Source: Pseudomonas sp. UBA4194 (lineage in GTDB: Bacteria > Pseudomonadota > Gammaproteobacteria > Pseudomonadales > Pseudomonadaceae). From it: 64,000 nt of DNA. A program made the position numbers and the translations under genes. The DNA lies in the NCBI RefSeq assembly GCF_002379585.1, contig NZ_DFUE01000020.1:17385-81384 (forward strand), given 5' to 3'. The notes beneath the pieces were generated by a model, which did no database searches, was not told where the DNA came from, and was given only the letters and a program-made list of their open reading frames with translations. Positions within the stretch are counted from its first letter, which is position 1. Every line of letters begins with the position of its first letter. Below, one piece after another: positions 55,583-64,000 of this stretch.

Positions 55583-56650
55583 ATGGCGCTCATCGACCCA
55601 TCCTCTCAGATACGACCCGGCGAAGAGCTCGACGCCAGCGCGCTGGATGCCTACCTGAAGGCCAACCTCCCCGACCTTGAAGGCGCCCCCCGCGTCAGCC
55701 AGTTCCCAGGTGGCGCTTCGAACCTTACCTATCTGCTGAGCTATCCTGCGCGCGACCTGGTGATCCGCCGCCCACCGTTCGGGCACAAGGCGCGAACCGC
55801 GCATGACATGGGTCGTGAATATCGAATCCTCAGCCAGTTGGGCAGCCGCTTCCCCTATTGCCCAACGGCCTTGCTGTATTGCACCAACGAAGCGGTGATG
55901 GGTGCACCTTTCTACGTGATGGAACGTATCGAAGGCATCATCCTGCGCGCCGACATGCCCGCTGAGCTTGGCATGACACCTGCCACGACCGAGGCGCTGT
56001 GCAAGCGTTTCGTCGATACCCTGGTCGAGTTGCATCAAGTGGACTATGACGCCTGCGGTCTGGGAGACCTGGGCAAGCCGGCCGGTTACGTGCAACGACA
56101 AATCAGTGGCTGGTGCGAGCGCTACGACAAAGCCATGACTGCCGACGCGCCCCACTGGCATGAGACCAAACAGTGGCTACACGACAAAATGCCGGCCGAC
56201 CACCCTCGCTCCGCCCTGGTGCACAACGACTTCCGCTTCGACAACGTCATTCTTGACCCTGAAAACCCCGCGCGAATCATCGGCGTACTGGACTGGGAGC
56301 TGACTACCCTCGGCGATCCGTTGATGGATCTGGGTAACTCGCTGGCGTATTGGATCGAAGCGGGCGATCCGGCCGCCCTGCAATCGATGCGCCGCCAACC
56401 CAGCCACGCCCCCGGCATGCTTACCCGCCAGCAGATCGTGGATTACTACGCCGAACGGGCGAACATCAGCATCGACAATTTCGATTTCTACTACACCTAC
56501 GGCCTGTTTCGCCTCGCCGGCATCGTTCAGCAAATCTACTACCGCTACTTCCACGGCCAGACTCAAGACAAGCGATTCGCCTCGTTCATCCAGATGAATA
56601 CGTTGCTGGAACACATGAGCCGGCAGGTCATCCAGCGTTCCGCCCTTTGA
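55583..56650 (+). CDS. APH-like phosphotransferase (ACAD10/11 N-terminal type)
   Basis: 355-residue aminoglycoside-phosphotransferase-fold kinase. It has the nucleotide-binding segment VSQFPGGASNLTYLLSY, RRPPFG, YVMERIEG, and the catalytic LVHNDFRFDNVILDP plus VLDWELTTLGDPLMDLGNSL (quoted in two parts). It belongs to the group linked to acyl-CoA dehydrogenases rather than antibiotic resistance, and probably phosphorylates a hydroxy-acyl substrate. It is followed 19 bases later by an SDR gene on the same strand. Confidence 0.85.
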   Translation: MALIDPSSQIRPGEELDASALDAYLKANLPDLEGAPRVSQFPGGASNLTYLLSYPARDLVIRRPPFGHKARTAHDMGREYRILSQLGSRFPYCPTALLYCTNEAVMGAPFYVMERIEGIILRADMPAELGMTPATTEALCKRFVDTLVELHQVDYDACGLGDLGKPAGYVQRQISGWCERYDKAMTADAPHWHETKQWLHDKMPADHPRSALVHNDFRFDNVILDPENPARIIGVLDWELTTLGDPLMDLGNSLAYWIEAGDPAALQSMRRQPSHAPGMLTRQQIVDYYAERANISIDNFDFYYTYGLFRLAGIVQQIYYRYFHGQTQDKRFASFIQMNTLLEHMSRQVIQRSAL

Positions 56651-56669
56651 AGCGTCTCCAGGAGAGCCC

Positions 56670-57437
56670 ATGTCCAAGACCCAATTGTTCGACCTCGATG
56701 GCAAGATCGCCTTGGTCTCCGGTGCCAGCCGCGGCATAGGCGAAGCCATCGCCCGACTGCTGGCCCAGCAAGGTGCACACGTTATCGTTGCCAGCCGCAA
56801 ACTCGAAGGCTGTGCCCAGGTTGCCGATGCCATCGTCGCCGAAGGCGGGAAGGCTACCGCCATGGCATGCCATATAGGCGAAATGGAACAGATTACCCGG
56901 CTGTTCTCGCGGATCCGCGAAGAGTTCGGCCGGCTGGACATTCTGGTGAACAACGCTGCGACTAATCCCCAGTTCGCCAACGTGCTGGATACAGATCTGG
57001 GCGCTTTTCAAAAAACCGTGGACGTGAACATCCGCGGCTATTTCTTCATGTCGGTGGAAGCCGGCAAGTTGATGCGTGATAACAACGGCGGCAGCATCAT
57101 CAACGTTGCGTCCATCAACGGTGTATCCCCGGGCCTGTTCCAGGGGATCTACTCGATCACCAAGGCTGCCGTCATCAACATGACCAAGGTGTTTGCCAAG
57201 GAATGCGCGGGGTTCGGTATTCGCTGCAATGCGTTGTTGCCAGGGCTGACCGACACCCGGTTCGCGTCGGCGCTGGTCAAGAACGAAGCCATCCTCAAGA
57301 CGGCGTTGGCTCATATCCCGCTCAGACGGGTTGCCGATCCTGCGGAGATGGCCGGCGCGGTGCTCTATCTGGCCAGCGATGCGTCAAGCTACACGACAGG
57401 CACAGCCCTGAACGTGGACGGCGGCTTCCTGTCTTGA
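56670..57437 (+). CDS. SDR-family oxidoreductase
   Basis: 255-residue classical SDR with GASRGIGEAIARLL (about residues 18-31), NNAATNPQ, the catalytic serine in NVASINGVSPG, YSITKAAVI for Tyr/Lys and a C-terminal YTTGTALNVDGGF. It lies in an apparent operon with the upstream phosphotransferase, and the pair adjoins ETF genes, so a role in fatty-acid or hydroxy-acid metabolism is plausible. GGAG precedes the ATG. Confidence 0.88.
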   Translation: MSKTQLFDLDGKIALVSGASRGIGEAIARLLAQQGAHVIVASRKLEGCAQVADAIVAEGGKATAMACHIGEMEQITRLFSRIREEFGRLDILVNNAATNPQFANVLDTDLGAFQKTVDVNIRGYFFMSVEAGKLMRDNNGGSIINVASINGVSPGLFQGIYSITKAAVINMTKVFAKECAGFGIRCNALLPGLTDTRFASALVKNEAILKTALAHIPLRRVADPAEMAGAVLYLASDASSYTTGTALNVDGGFLS

Positions 57438-57455
57438 GCCCTACACCGGGTGGCC

Positions 57456-59348
57456 TTAGACCTTAGGGTCACCCGGCGCTTTCACCGGCGCCGCATACTG
57501 CGGCTTCAGATGGCCGTTCTGGTCCAACAGCCAGGCATCCATGATCTCGCGCACGACAGGGCCGGCAACCCGACCGCCCGCCTCGCCATTTTCTATCATG
57601 ACCGCCACCACGATCTTGGGGTGATCGGCCGGCGCGAAGCCGACGAACAAGGCGTTGTCACGATTGCGCTCGAGCGTCTTCAAGCGGTTGTAGCGCTCGC
57701 CCTGCTTGATCGCCACTACCTGTGCGGTACCTGACTTGCCTGCTATCCGATACTGCGCGCCAGCGGCGGCCTGACGGGCAATGCCACGCGGATCATGCAT
57801 CACCATCTGCATGCCATGGTTCACTTGATCCCACTCGCGGTTATCACGCAGGACGATATTGGGCATGGGGTTGTCGTCGGTCGGTGCCACCCCGCCGACG
57901 GTCTCGGCCAGGTGCGGACGCCGCCAGACACCCTTGCTGGCGATCAAGGTAGTGGCCTGAGCCAATTGCAGTGGCGTTACCTGCATGTAACCCTGGCCGA
58001 TACCCAGAATCAGCGTTTCCCCGGGGAACCAGGCTTGACGACGGGTAGCCCGCTTCCATTGTTGCGACGGCATCAACCCTGCGGCTTCCTCGAACATATC
58101 CAGAGACACCTTCTGGCCGAGGCCGAACTGGGTCATGTAGTCGTGCAACCGATCCACGCCCAGCTTGTGCGCGAGGTCATAGAAGTACGTGTCGTTGGAG
58201 CGCATGATCGCGGCATCCATGTCCACCCAGCCATCACCCGTGCGATTCCAGTTTCGGTACTTGTGATCGTAGTTGGGCAGTTCATAGTAGCCAGGATCGA
58301 ACACGCGGGACTGAGGCGTCACTGCTCCAGTGTCCAGACCCGCAATGGCGACCTCAGGTTTGATCGTCGAGCCAGGCGCATACAGGCCGCGCAGTACGCG
58401 GTTGAACAGCGGTCGATCGATGGAGTCGCGCAGCGCCGCATACTCCTTGACGCTGATGCCAGTGACGAACAGGTTCGGATCGAAGCTGGGCTTACTGACC
58501 ATGGCTAGCACATCACCGGTTTCCGGGTCGATGCACACCACCGCACCGCGGCGATCACCCAACGCCTTCTCAGCCGCCTCCTGCAGGTTGGCGTCCAGGC
58601 TGAGCACGATGTTCTTGCCGGGCACCGGGTCATGATGATTCAACACCCGCATGACTCTGCCTTGAGCATTCGTCTCGACTTCTTCGTAGCCTACGTGGCC
58701 ATGCAACTGCGACTCATAGAACCGCTCGATCCCGGTCTTGCCCACGGACTGCGTACCACGGTACTCGACCTGATCCAGGGTCTTGGACTCTTTTTCGTTG
58801 ATGCGACCGACATAACCCACCGAGTGAGCGAAGTGCTCCTTGCGCGGATACTCACGCACGAACTGCGCCTCCACATCGACACCGGGAAGCAGGAACTGAT
58901 TGACCGCGATCCGGGCGATCTGGTCTTCGCTGAGTTCGTACATCAAGGTCACCGGCTCGAACGGATGACGCACCCGCTTGAGGTCCTTGTCGAACTGTTT
59001 GCGCGCTTCGTCGCTGAGGCCGAGCACCGAGACGATTTCGTCCAGCACATGAGAAGTGTCGCCCGTGCGCTCGCGGGTGAGGGTCAGATTGAAGCTGGGG
59101 CGGTTGTCGGCCAATACCACGCCATTGCGGTCATAGATGACGCCGCGCTCCGGTGCGATGGGCAGCACATGGACACGATTGTTTTCCGACACCGTGGAGT
59201 TGTAGGCGAACTCGACCACCTGCAGGAAGTACAGGCGCCCCACCAGAGCGAAGCTCAGGGCCAGCACGAACAGCGCACACGCGATCAGCCGTCGGTTGAC
59301 CAGGCCTTGCTCTTTGCCGTGGTCTTTGAGGGGAATGGGCTGGGGCAT
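57456..59348 (-). CDS. mrdA: penicillin-binding protein 2 (peptidoglycan transpeptidase)
   Basis: 630-residue rod-shape PBP2 with one membrane helix (about residues 20-43), a PBP dimer domain (about 60-240) and a transpeptidase domain: catalytic serine S327 in PGSTIK (SxxK), MRSNDTYFYDLA with SND, and KSGTAQ (KTG-box). It elongates the lateral wall with RodA. mrdA is normally next to rodA, but here the neighbour is an AI-2E-family gene 120 bases downstream; no rodA is visible, so this may be a second PBP2 copy. Confidence 0.9.
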   Translation of the reverse strand: MPQPIPLKDHGKEQGLVNRRLIACALFVLALSFALVGRLYFLQVVEFAYNSTVSENNRVHVLPIAPERGVIYDRNGVVLADNRPSFNLTLTRERTGDTSHVLDEIVSVLGLSDEARKQFDKDLKRVRHPFEPVTLMYELSEDQIARIAVNQFLLPGVDVEAQFVREYPRKEHFAHSVGYVGRINEKESKTLDQVEYRGTQSVGKTGIERFYESQLHGHVGYEEVETNAQGRVMRVLNHHDPVPGKNIVLSLDANLQEAAEKALGDRRGAVVCIDPETGDVLAMVSKPSFDPNLFVTGISVKEYAALRDSIDRPLFNRVLRGLYAPGSTIKPEVAIAGLDTGAVTPQSRVFDPGYYELPNYDHKYRNWNRTGDGWVDMDAAIMRSNDTYFYDLAHKLGVDRLHDYMTQFGLGQKVSLDMFEEAAGLMPSQQWKRATRRQAWFPGETLILGIGQGYMQVTPLQLAQATTLIASKGVWRRPHLAETVGGVAPTDDNPMPNIVLRDNREWDQVNHGMQMVMHDPRGIARQAAAGAQYRIAGKSGTAQVVAIKQGERYNRLKTLERNRDNALFVGFAPADHPKIVVAVMIENGEAGGRVAGPVVREIMDAWLLDQNGHLKPQYAAPVKAPGDPKV

Positions 59349-59468
59349 GGGGGCCGCTCTGAAAAAGGGCCGATGTTAACCAAGCCGGCCCGCCCCCTCA
59401 AGTAACAACTGAGGCGCAGCGACCAAGGGCGGCGGCGATACCCGCCTCCACCGCCCTGAGTGCCCCGT

Positions 59469-60542
59469 TCAGAGGCGGTCTTGCGGCAGACGCACCTGAC
59501 GTTTGGTGCTGACAAAAATGCCCCAACTGGACATGAACAGCGCAGCGATCAACGGCCCGATCACGAAGCCATTCAGGCCGAATACCGCCAGGCCGCCCAA
59601 GGTCGAAACCAGAATCAGGTAGTCCGGCATCTTGGTGTCCTTGCCCACCAGGATGGGGCGTAGCACGTTATCGACCATACCGATCACCAGAATGCCGAAC
59701 AGGGTCAGCGTCACACCCTGCCAGATATACCCGCTCAACAAAAAGTACGCGGCCACTGGTGCCCAGACGATGCCTGCACCGACGGCGGGGAGCAACGACA
59801 GGAACGCCATCAACACGGCCCACAGCAGCGCGCTCGGGATGTCTAGAAACCAGAAGATCACCCCACCCAAAGCACCCTGGGTCACCGCTACCAACAGATT
59901 GCCTTTGACGGTGGCGCGCACCACGCGGTTGAATTTCAGTTGCAAGCGGCGCTTCTGCTGCTCGGCCAGGGGTACAGCCGTTCTGACCTTACGCGCCAAT
60001 TCAGGGCCGTCTCGCAGGAAGAAGAACAACAGGTAGAGCATGATCCCGAAACTGACCACGAAATCCAGTGTGCCTTGGCCGAAGCTGAATGCCTGAGTCG
60101 CGAAATACTGGCTGCCTTGCATGGCCCCCTTGGCGACTTTGTCGCGCAACCCTTCCAGATCGCCCATGCCCATGCGGTCAAGCAGATGCTGGCCTGAGGC
60201 GGGCAGCAATTCCTTGAACTGAGCGATATAGCCCGCCACATCCAATTGGCCGCTTTCAATGTTCTTGTAGAGTACTGCGCCTTCCTGAACCAGCAGGGCG
60301 CTGATGACGATGACGGGCAAGATAGCGATGATCAGGGTAATGCCCAATGTCACCAGGGAACTAAGGTTCCGTCGACGATTGAACTTGATCATGATGCTGC
60401 GCTGCAAAGGCGCAAACACGATGCCCAGAATCACAGCCCAGAAGACTGCGCCGTAGTACGGCAGCAGAATCCAGATGAACGCAATGGTGACGAGGATCAA
60501 CAGTAACAGCAGCGATTTGTTTTGCAGGTTGGTTTCGTTCAT
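59469..60542 (-). CDS. AI-2E family (PerM-like) transporter
   Basis: 357-residue inner-membrane protein with about eight helices. It contains LLLLLILVTIAFIWILLPYY, the family motif PAVGAGIVWAPVAAYFLLSG and the C-terminal NVLRPILVGKD with GLNGFVIGPLIAALF. The family includes AI-2 exporters and Na+/H+ antiporters; substrate unclear. It lies between the sensor kinase and mrdA on the same strand. Confidence 0.88.
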   Translation of the reverse strand: MNETNLQNKSLLLLLILVTIAFIWILLPYYGAVFWAVILGIVFAPLQRSIMIKFNRRRNLSSLVTLGITLIIAILPVIVISALLVQEGAVLYKNIESGQLDVAGYIAQFKELLPASGQHLLDRMGMGDLEGLRDKVAKGAMQGSQYFATQAFSFGQGTLDFVVSFGIMLYLLFFFLRDGPELARKVRTAVPLAEQQKRRLQLKFNRVVRATVKGNLLVAVTQGALGGVIFWFLDIPSALLWAVLMAFLSLLPAVGAGIVWAPVAAYFLLSGYIWQGVTLTLFGILVIGMVDNVLRPILVGKDTKMPDYLILVSTLGGLAVFGLNGFVIGPLIAALFMSSWGIFVSTKRQVRLPQDRL

Positions 60543-60641
60543 GTCCGATCCATGTCAGTAAGCCACAGGGCAGTAAGTCTACCCAGTGGGTTAGTCCTCT
60601 TAAGCTCGCACGAGTTTTATGCCAACAGCGATAAACCCGGA

Positions 60642-61958
60642 TCAGCCCCGCTTATCGAGCTCGACCGTCACGCGCAGGCCACCCAGCGGACTGTCCGAGA
60701 GACTCATCCGGCCAGACCAGCTTTCGACGATGTCGCGCACGATACCCAAGCCCAAGCCATGGCCATCAACCTGCTCGTCCAGCCTCGATCCACGATCCAG
60801 TACCCCCTGACGCGAAGCTTCCGGGATGCCGGGGCCATCGTCGTCGACCCAGAGGCTGAAGCCTGATTCGTTCTCGATTATGCTCAGCCGTACCTGCGCA
60901 TCCGCCCATTTGCAGGCGTTGTCCATCAGGTTGCCCAACAACTCCAGAACATCTTCCCGATCCCAAGGTAGACGCAGGCCGGTCGGAACATCGCAGGTCA
61001 ACGTGAGATGACTGCCGTGAATCATCTCCAGGGTCGCCAGCAGGCCGGACAGCTCGGCGTCGCAATCGAACTGCACGCCGGGCAACGCATCCCCGGCCAG
61101 ACGTGCGCGATTGAGCTCACGGCTCAGGCGCTGCTGGATCTGTTCCAACTGCTCATGCAACAACCGGCTAACCTCGGGCTGTCCCTTCAGGCGCTCACTG
61201 GCAGCCAGGCTCATCAGCACCGCCATGGGCGTCTTCAGTGCATGGCCCAGGTTACCTAGCGCATTGCGCGATCGCTTCAGGCTGTCTTCGGTGTGGAGCA
61301 GCAGATGGTTGATCTGAGAGACCAGAGGCTCCAGCTCCAACGGCACCTCGCTGTCGAGCTGCGAGCGCTGTCCTTGCTGTAATTGCGCGACCTGCTCGCG
61401 CGTCTTTTCCAAAGGTTTGAGCGAACGCTTGACCGTGATGCGTTGCAGCACCAGCACGATGATGAGGGCGGCCAGGCCAAGCCCCAAGCCGATCTGGCGG
61501 ACGCGCTGGAAGCTGGTGCGCACCGGTGTGTAATCCTGAGCCACGGTGATGGACAATGGCTGGCCCAACCGACGATAGTCAGCCCGCAGGACCAGCAGCA
61601 GCTGACCTTCGGGCCCCAGCTTCAGTCCCGAGAACAGACCGGCATTTTCCGGCTTGGGCAGCTCTCTGTCCCACAGAGAGCGGGATCGCCAGTGACCATC
61701 GGTGAAATCGATACGAAAGTAGTGCCCGGAAAAAGGCCGTTCGTAAGCCGGTGATATTCGATGATCGTCCAGCTGCAGTCCCTGGGTGCCTCTTTCGAGC
61801 GCGACGAGGATGTTCTCGCTTTCGTTGCGCAAGCCTGCTTCGAGGTAGCGCTGCAAACCCATCTCGAATAACCACAGACTGAGCTGGGCCAATACGAGCC
61901 CTACGACGACCAGGACGCTGATCAGTCCAACACTCAGCCGCGCCTGTATGGACTTCAC
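60642..61958 (-). CDS. sensor histidine kinase
   Basis: 438-residue membrane kinase: helix 1 about residues 8-31, periplasmic sensor about 32-154, helix 2 about 155-172, HAMP-like linker, phosphoacceptor H239 in LGHALKTPM and an ATPase domain with NLMDNACKWA (N box), DDGPGIP and GHGLGLGIV. The 123-residue periplasmic domain is compact, with no recognised PAS or Cache fold. Overlaps the response regulator by ATGA. Architecture resembles the P. aeruginosa BqsS/CarS system, but I do not see proof of its signal. Confidence 0.88.
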   Translation of the reverse strand: MKSIQARLSVGLISVLVVVGLVLAQLSLWLFEMGLQRYLEAGLRNESENILVALERGTQGLQLDDHRISPAYERPFSGHYFRIDFTDGHWRSRSLWDRELPKPENAGLFSGLKLGPEGQLLLVLRADYRRLGQPLSITVAQDYTPVRTSFQRVRQIGLGLGLAALIIVLVLQRITVKRSLKPLEKTREQVAQLQQGQRSQLDSEVPLELEPLVSQINHLLLHTEDSLKRSRNALGNLGHALKTPMAVLMSLAASERLKGQPEVSRLLHEQLEQIQQRLSRELNRARLAGDALPGVQFDCDAELSGLLATLEMIHGSHLTLTCDVPTGLRLPWDREDVLELLGNLMDNACKWADAQVRLSIIENESGFSLWVDDDGPGIPEASRQGVLDRGSRLDEQVDGHGLGLGIVRDIVESWSGRMSLSDSPLGGLRVTVELDKRG

Positions 61959-62623
61959 GATTCCACGCCAGCGAAGCGATAGCCCTGTCCGCGACGTGTT
62001 TCGATGACTGTACGTCCCAACTTGCGCCGCAGGTGGTTCACGTGAACCTCCAGGACATTGGAATCGCGCTCCGTCTCACCGTCATAAAGGTGCTCTGCCA
62101 GATGACTTTTGGACAGAATCTGATCGGGATGCAACATGAAGTAGCGCAGTAGCCGAAACTCCGCTGCAGTTAGCTGGACCTCCGCCCCCGCCTGTACAAC
62201 ACATTGCCGCCCTTCATCCAGGAACAAGCCGGCGGATTCCAACTTCGGTTGATTCGACAACCCGCGTACCCGACGTACAAGCCCCTGGACTCTGAGTTGC
62301 AGTTCCTCCGGATGGAACGGCTTGGTGAGGTAATCATCAGCGCCTGCTTTCAACCCCTCGATGCGTTCCGCCCAAGACCCTCTGGCAGTGAGGATCAATA
62401 CCGGAGTGGTGAGGTTCGCTTCTCGCCATCTGGTGAGTACGTCGAGCCCCGGAAGTCCAGGGAGGCCCAGATCCAGAATGATCATGTCATAGGGTTCGGA
62501 CTGGCCCTGGTAGACGGCGTCACGGCCATCGGCGAGCCAGTCCACGGCATAACCTTGGCGAGTGAGACTGGAAACCAGCTCATCAGCCAAAGGAACGTTA
62601 TCCTCAACAACCAACAACCGCAT
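61955..62623 (-). CDS. OmpR/PhoB-family response regulator
   Basis: 222-residue regulator with receiver (D51 in IILDLGLPG, D8/D9-type acidic pocket, K near 101 in LTKPFHPEEL) and a winged-helix output domain (about 130-220; LTAAEFRLLRYFMLHPDQIL, SNVLEVHVNHLRRKLG). Its start overlaps the PepSY gene stop region and its stop overlaps the kinase start, so all four genes are tightly coupled. Confidence 0.93.
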   Translation of the reverse strand: MRLLVVEDNVPLADELVSSLTRQGYAVDWLADGRDAVYQGQSEPYDMIILDLGLPGLPGLDVLTRWREANLTTPVLILTARGSWAERIEGLKAGADDYLTKPFHPEELQLRVQGLVRRVRGLSNQPKLESAGLFLDEGRQCVVQAGAEVQLTAAEFRLLRYFMLHPDQILSKSHLAEHLYDGETERDSNVLEVHVNHLRRKLGRTVIETRRGQGYRFAGVES

Positions 62624-62934
62624 CAGTCGTCTTCCTCGTCTTTAAGCAAGTCTCCGCTGGCGGCATCCAGCTTGATTTCTCTCACAACACCCGCAGTGGT
62701 CAGCAACTCGACTTCATAGACGAACTTGTCATGCTTTTCCTCGAGCTCGGCTTCAAGTAACCGAGCACCGGGATAGCGCGCCAGCGCTTGATTCAACAAT
62801 TGCTCCAACGGCAGGATAACGCCCTGCTGGCGCAGTCGCAGGGCTTCGTCCTGGTCCAGATCTCTGGCCATGGCCAGAGAGCAGAAAGCCAACAGACTCA
62901 GGGTAAACGCCCGGGCCATGCGCGACGGACTCAT
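62623..62934 (-). CDS. PepSY-domain exported protein, second of pair
   Basis: 103-residue exported protein with signal peptide (MSPSRMARAFTLSLLAFCSL) and one PepSY domain: LDQDEALRLRQQGVILPLEQ and FVYEVELLTTAGVVREIKLD, typical beta-alpha pattern. PepSY domains bind or inhibit periplasmic ligands and are often encoded beside two-component systems. Start 62934 overlaps the previous stop (TGATG). Confidence 0.85.
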   Translation of the reverse strand: MSPSRMARAFTLSLLAFCSLAMARDLDQDEALRLRQQGVILPLEQLLNQALARYPGARLLEAELEEKHDKFVYEVELLTTAGVVREIKLDAASGDLLKDEEDD

Positions 62935-63242
62935 CAGGTATCCTGATGGTCTTTGAGCACCTGACCAGTAGTGGCGTCCAGTTCGACATCCCACTCCACG
63001 CCTTTGCTGTCGCGAAGCTCGACTTGATAGATATATTTGCCGTACTCCTGCTCTAGTTCGGTTTCATGGATGGTGCCGCCCGGGTGTTTAACCAACGCCG
63101 CAGCATTGAGTTTCTCGAAAGACTGGATGGTACCAGCATCTCGAAGCTTGAGCGCCTCATCCGGACCTAGATCCTTTGCCTGAACAGCAGTAGCGGCAAA
63201 GCCAAGGGTGGAAGCTACAATCAGGGCAGTCAGCATTTTCAT
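62934..63242 (-). CDS. PepSY-domain exported protein, first of pair
   Basis: 102-residue protein with signal peptide (MKMLTALIVASTLGFAATAV, cleavage near VQA) and a PepSY domain: LGPDEALKLRDAGTIQSFEK, KHPGGTIHETELEQEYGKYI, YQVELRDSKGVEWDVELDAT. ATG 63242 has GGTGA five bases before it; a GTG at 63251 is the alternative. It starts the four-gene operon PepSY-PepSY-regulator-kinase. Confidence 0.85.
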   Translation of the reverse strand: MKMLTALIVASTLGFAATAVQAKDLGPDEALKLRDAGTIQSFEKLNAAALVKHPGGTIHETELEQEYGKYIYQVELRDSKGVEWDVELDATTGQVLKDHQDT

Positions 63243-63453
63243 TCGTTTCACCGTAGAGTTATGTATGGGTTACGAGTCCTACAATACGGTGGGCGACTTA
63301 ATTCAAGCTGAATGAAGAGAGGGTTGGAGAAGGCAAGACACTCCTCTCATCAGGCGCTGTGCAAACCCGCCGCCTCAAGCTGTCGCAGCCTTACCGCGCC
63401 CCCCGGCTTGCTGATAAACTGTCGTCTTGCCCTATCTTCAAGTTGGAAAACAC

Positions 63454-63810
63454 GTGGAAATATTCAAGGAATTCACATTCGAGTCCGCTCACCTGCTACC
63501 CAACGTACCGGCCGGGCATAAATGCGGTCGCTTGCATGGCCACTCCTTCAAGGTGGCGGTCTACTTGAAAGGCGAAGTGGACCCTCATACAGGTTGGATC
63601 CGCGACTTTTCTGAGATAAAAGCTATTTTCAAGCCGCTTTACGAGCGACTGGATCACAACTACCTGAACGACATCTCCGGTCTCGAAAACCCGACCAGCG
63701 AGAACCTGGCCAAATGGATCTGGACCCAACTCAAGCCCCTGCTCCCGGAGCTCTCCAAGATTCGCATTCACGAAACCTGCACCAGTGGATGCGAATACAC
63801 CGGAGACTGA
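63454..63810 (+). CDS. queD: 6-carboxy-5,6,7,8-tetrahydropterin synthase
   Basis: 118-residue QueD of the queuosine pathway, converting 7,8-dihydroneopterin triphosphate. It starts with GTG (VEIFKEFTFESAHLLPNVPA), GGAA lying before it. Zinc ligands are the histidines in ESAHLLP, HKCGRLHGHSF and the catalytic CGR cysteine; LDHNYLNDI and HETCTSGCEY complete the family pattern. Alone on the plus strand. Confidence 0.95.
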   Translation: MEIFKEFTFESAHLLPNVPAGHKCGRLHGHSFKVAVYLKGEVDPHTGWIRDFSEIKAIFKPLYERLDHNYLNDISGLENPTSENLAKWIWTQLKPLLPELSKIRIHETCTSGCEYTGD

Positions 63811-63832
63811 CCTCTTCCCTTATCTTGCAAAG

Positions 63833-63887
63833 ACGCGGCTTACGCCGCTGCTACAGGTTGTAGCAGCGGCGTAAGCCGCGTTTTTTT
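63833..63887 (+). terminator. queD terminator built from a REP-like palindrome
   Basis: A perfect 23-base stem (ACGCGGCTTACGCCGCTGCTACA and its complement) with a three-base loop, followed by seven Ts. The arm TGTAGCAGCGGC...GCCGCG is related to Pseudomonas REP sequences, so a repeat appears to have been adopted as a terminator. Confidence 0.8.
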
Positions 63888-63910
63888 CAACCTTTCAAAA
63901 AAATCGCCCG

Positions 63911-63947
63911 CAAAAACAAAACCCCCAACTGCATTCGCAGAGGGGGG
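63911..63947 (-). terminator. terminator of the ribosomal RNA operon
   Basis: On the minus strand CCCCC...GGGGG encloses an inner CTGC/GCAG hairpin (63922-63947) and is followed by TTTTGTTTTTG, just after the 5S rRNA 3' end. Confidence 0.8.
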
Positions 63948-63962
63948 TATCGGAATTTAATC

Positions 63963-64000
63963 TTGACGATGACCTACTCGCACATGGGGAAGGCCCACAA
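63963..64000 (-). rRNA. rrf: 5S ribosomal RNA, 3' end only (cut by window edge)
   Basis: The minus strand reads GGCCTTCCCCATGTGCGAGT then AGGTCATCGTCAAG, matching the 3' end of gammaproteobacterial 5S rRNA (CCCCATGTGAGAAGTAGGTCA-type tail). Only about 38 bases are present; the gene and presumably the 23S/16S genes lie beyond the right edge. Confidence 0.85.

Noticed and set aside
55583..56650. APH-fold gene as an aminoglycoside resistance determinant
   Set aside because: Its motifs and neighbours fit the ACAD10/11-type kinases linked to acyl-CoA metabolism, not drug-modifying enzymes.

Overview
This window looks like the chromosome of an environmental Pseudomonas (sensu lato), and nothing in it suggests a plasmid or phage. 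Three things point there: the TCA block gltA / sdhCDAB-sucAB-lpdG-sucCD in its usual Pseudomonas order, a near-canonical AmrZ regulator, and etfBA divergent from the ETF-quinone oxidoreductase gene. A complete zeaxanthin-glucoside carotenoid cluster, rare in this genus, suggests a yellow-pigmented, plant- or soil-associated species. The species call is inference.

Positions 1-8400 hold myo-inositol catabolism. On the minus strand iolC (kinase fused to a DUF2090 domain) is followed by iolE, iolB, iolD and the start of iolG. An RpiR-type regulator, iolR, is divergent from iolC, and a Gfo/Idh/MocA oxidoreductase lies beyond it. iolB carries an apparent one-base deletion. Positions 8500-13750 hold small conserved proteins, an AEC-type transporter, a PhoD-like phosphatase and an SDR. 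Positions 13754-21325 hold the carotenoid cluster: crtE on the minus strand, divergent idi-crtX-crtY-crtI-crtB coupled by four-base ATGA overlaps, and convergent crtZ whose 3' end overlaps crtB. A TonB-dependent receptor follows.

Positions 23700-30700 are mixed: small Pseudomonas proteins, a receiver-only response regulator, a lipoprotein esterase, a zinc alcohol dehydrogenase, tRNA-Arg(CCT), a likely sigma-54-driven pair of small membrane/exported proteins, amrZ and brnQ. Positions 30954-46097 are central carbon metabolism: an Mqo with an N-terminal signal peptide, then sucDC, lpdG, sucBA and sdhBADC on the minus strand, and gltA divergent. Positions 46190-51370 carry a START-domain protein, a YkgJ-type cysteine-cluster protein, a Lys/Ala-rich exported protein, a MocR-type regulator and a three-gene envelope operon (solute-binding protein, DUF4398 lipoprotein, OmpA lipoprotein).

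Positions 51511-57437 hold fatty-acid electron transfer (etfBA, etfQO) and an APH-like phosphotransferase with an SDR. The etfQO promoter abuts a PsrA-like operator. Positions 57456-63810 contain mrdA (PBP2), an AI-2E-family permease, a four-gene operon of two PepSY proteins and a two-component system, and queD. The right edge enters the 3' end of a 5S rRNA gene, so an rrn operon continues outside the window.

The most distinctive parts are the carotenoid cluster with inverted crtE and two CRP/Vfr-like sites 21 bp apart in its divergent promoter region, the 14-bp triplicate repeat at the crtZ start, the sigma-54 promoter before two small uncharacterised genes, and the iolB frameshift. I saw no CRISPR array, insertion sequence, phage or toxin-antitoxin locus.
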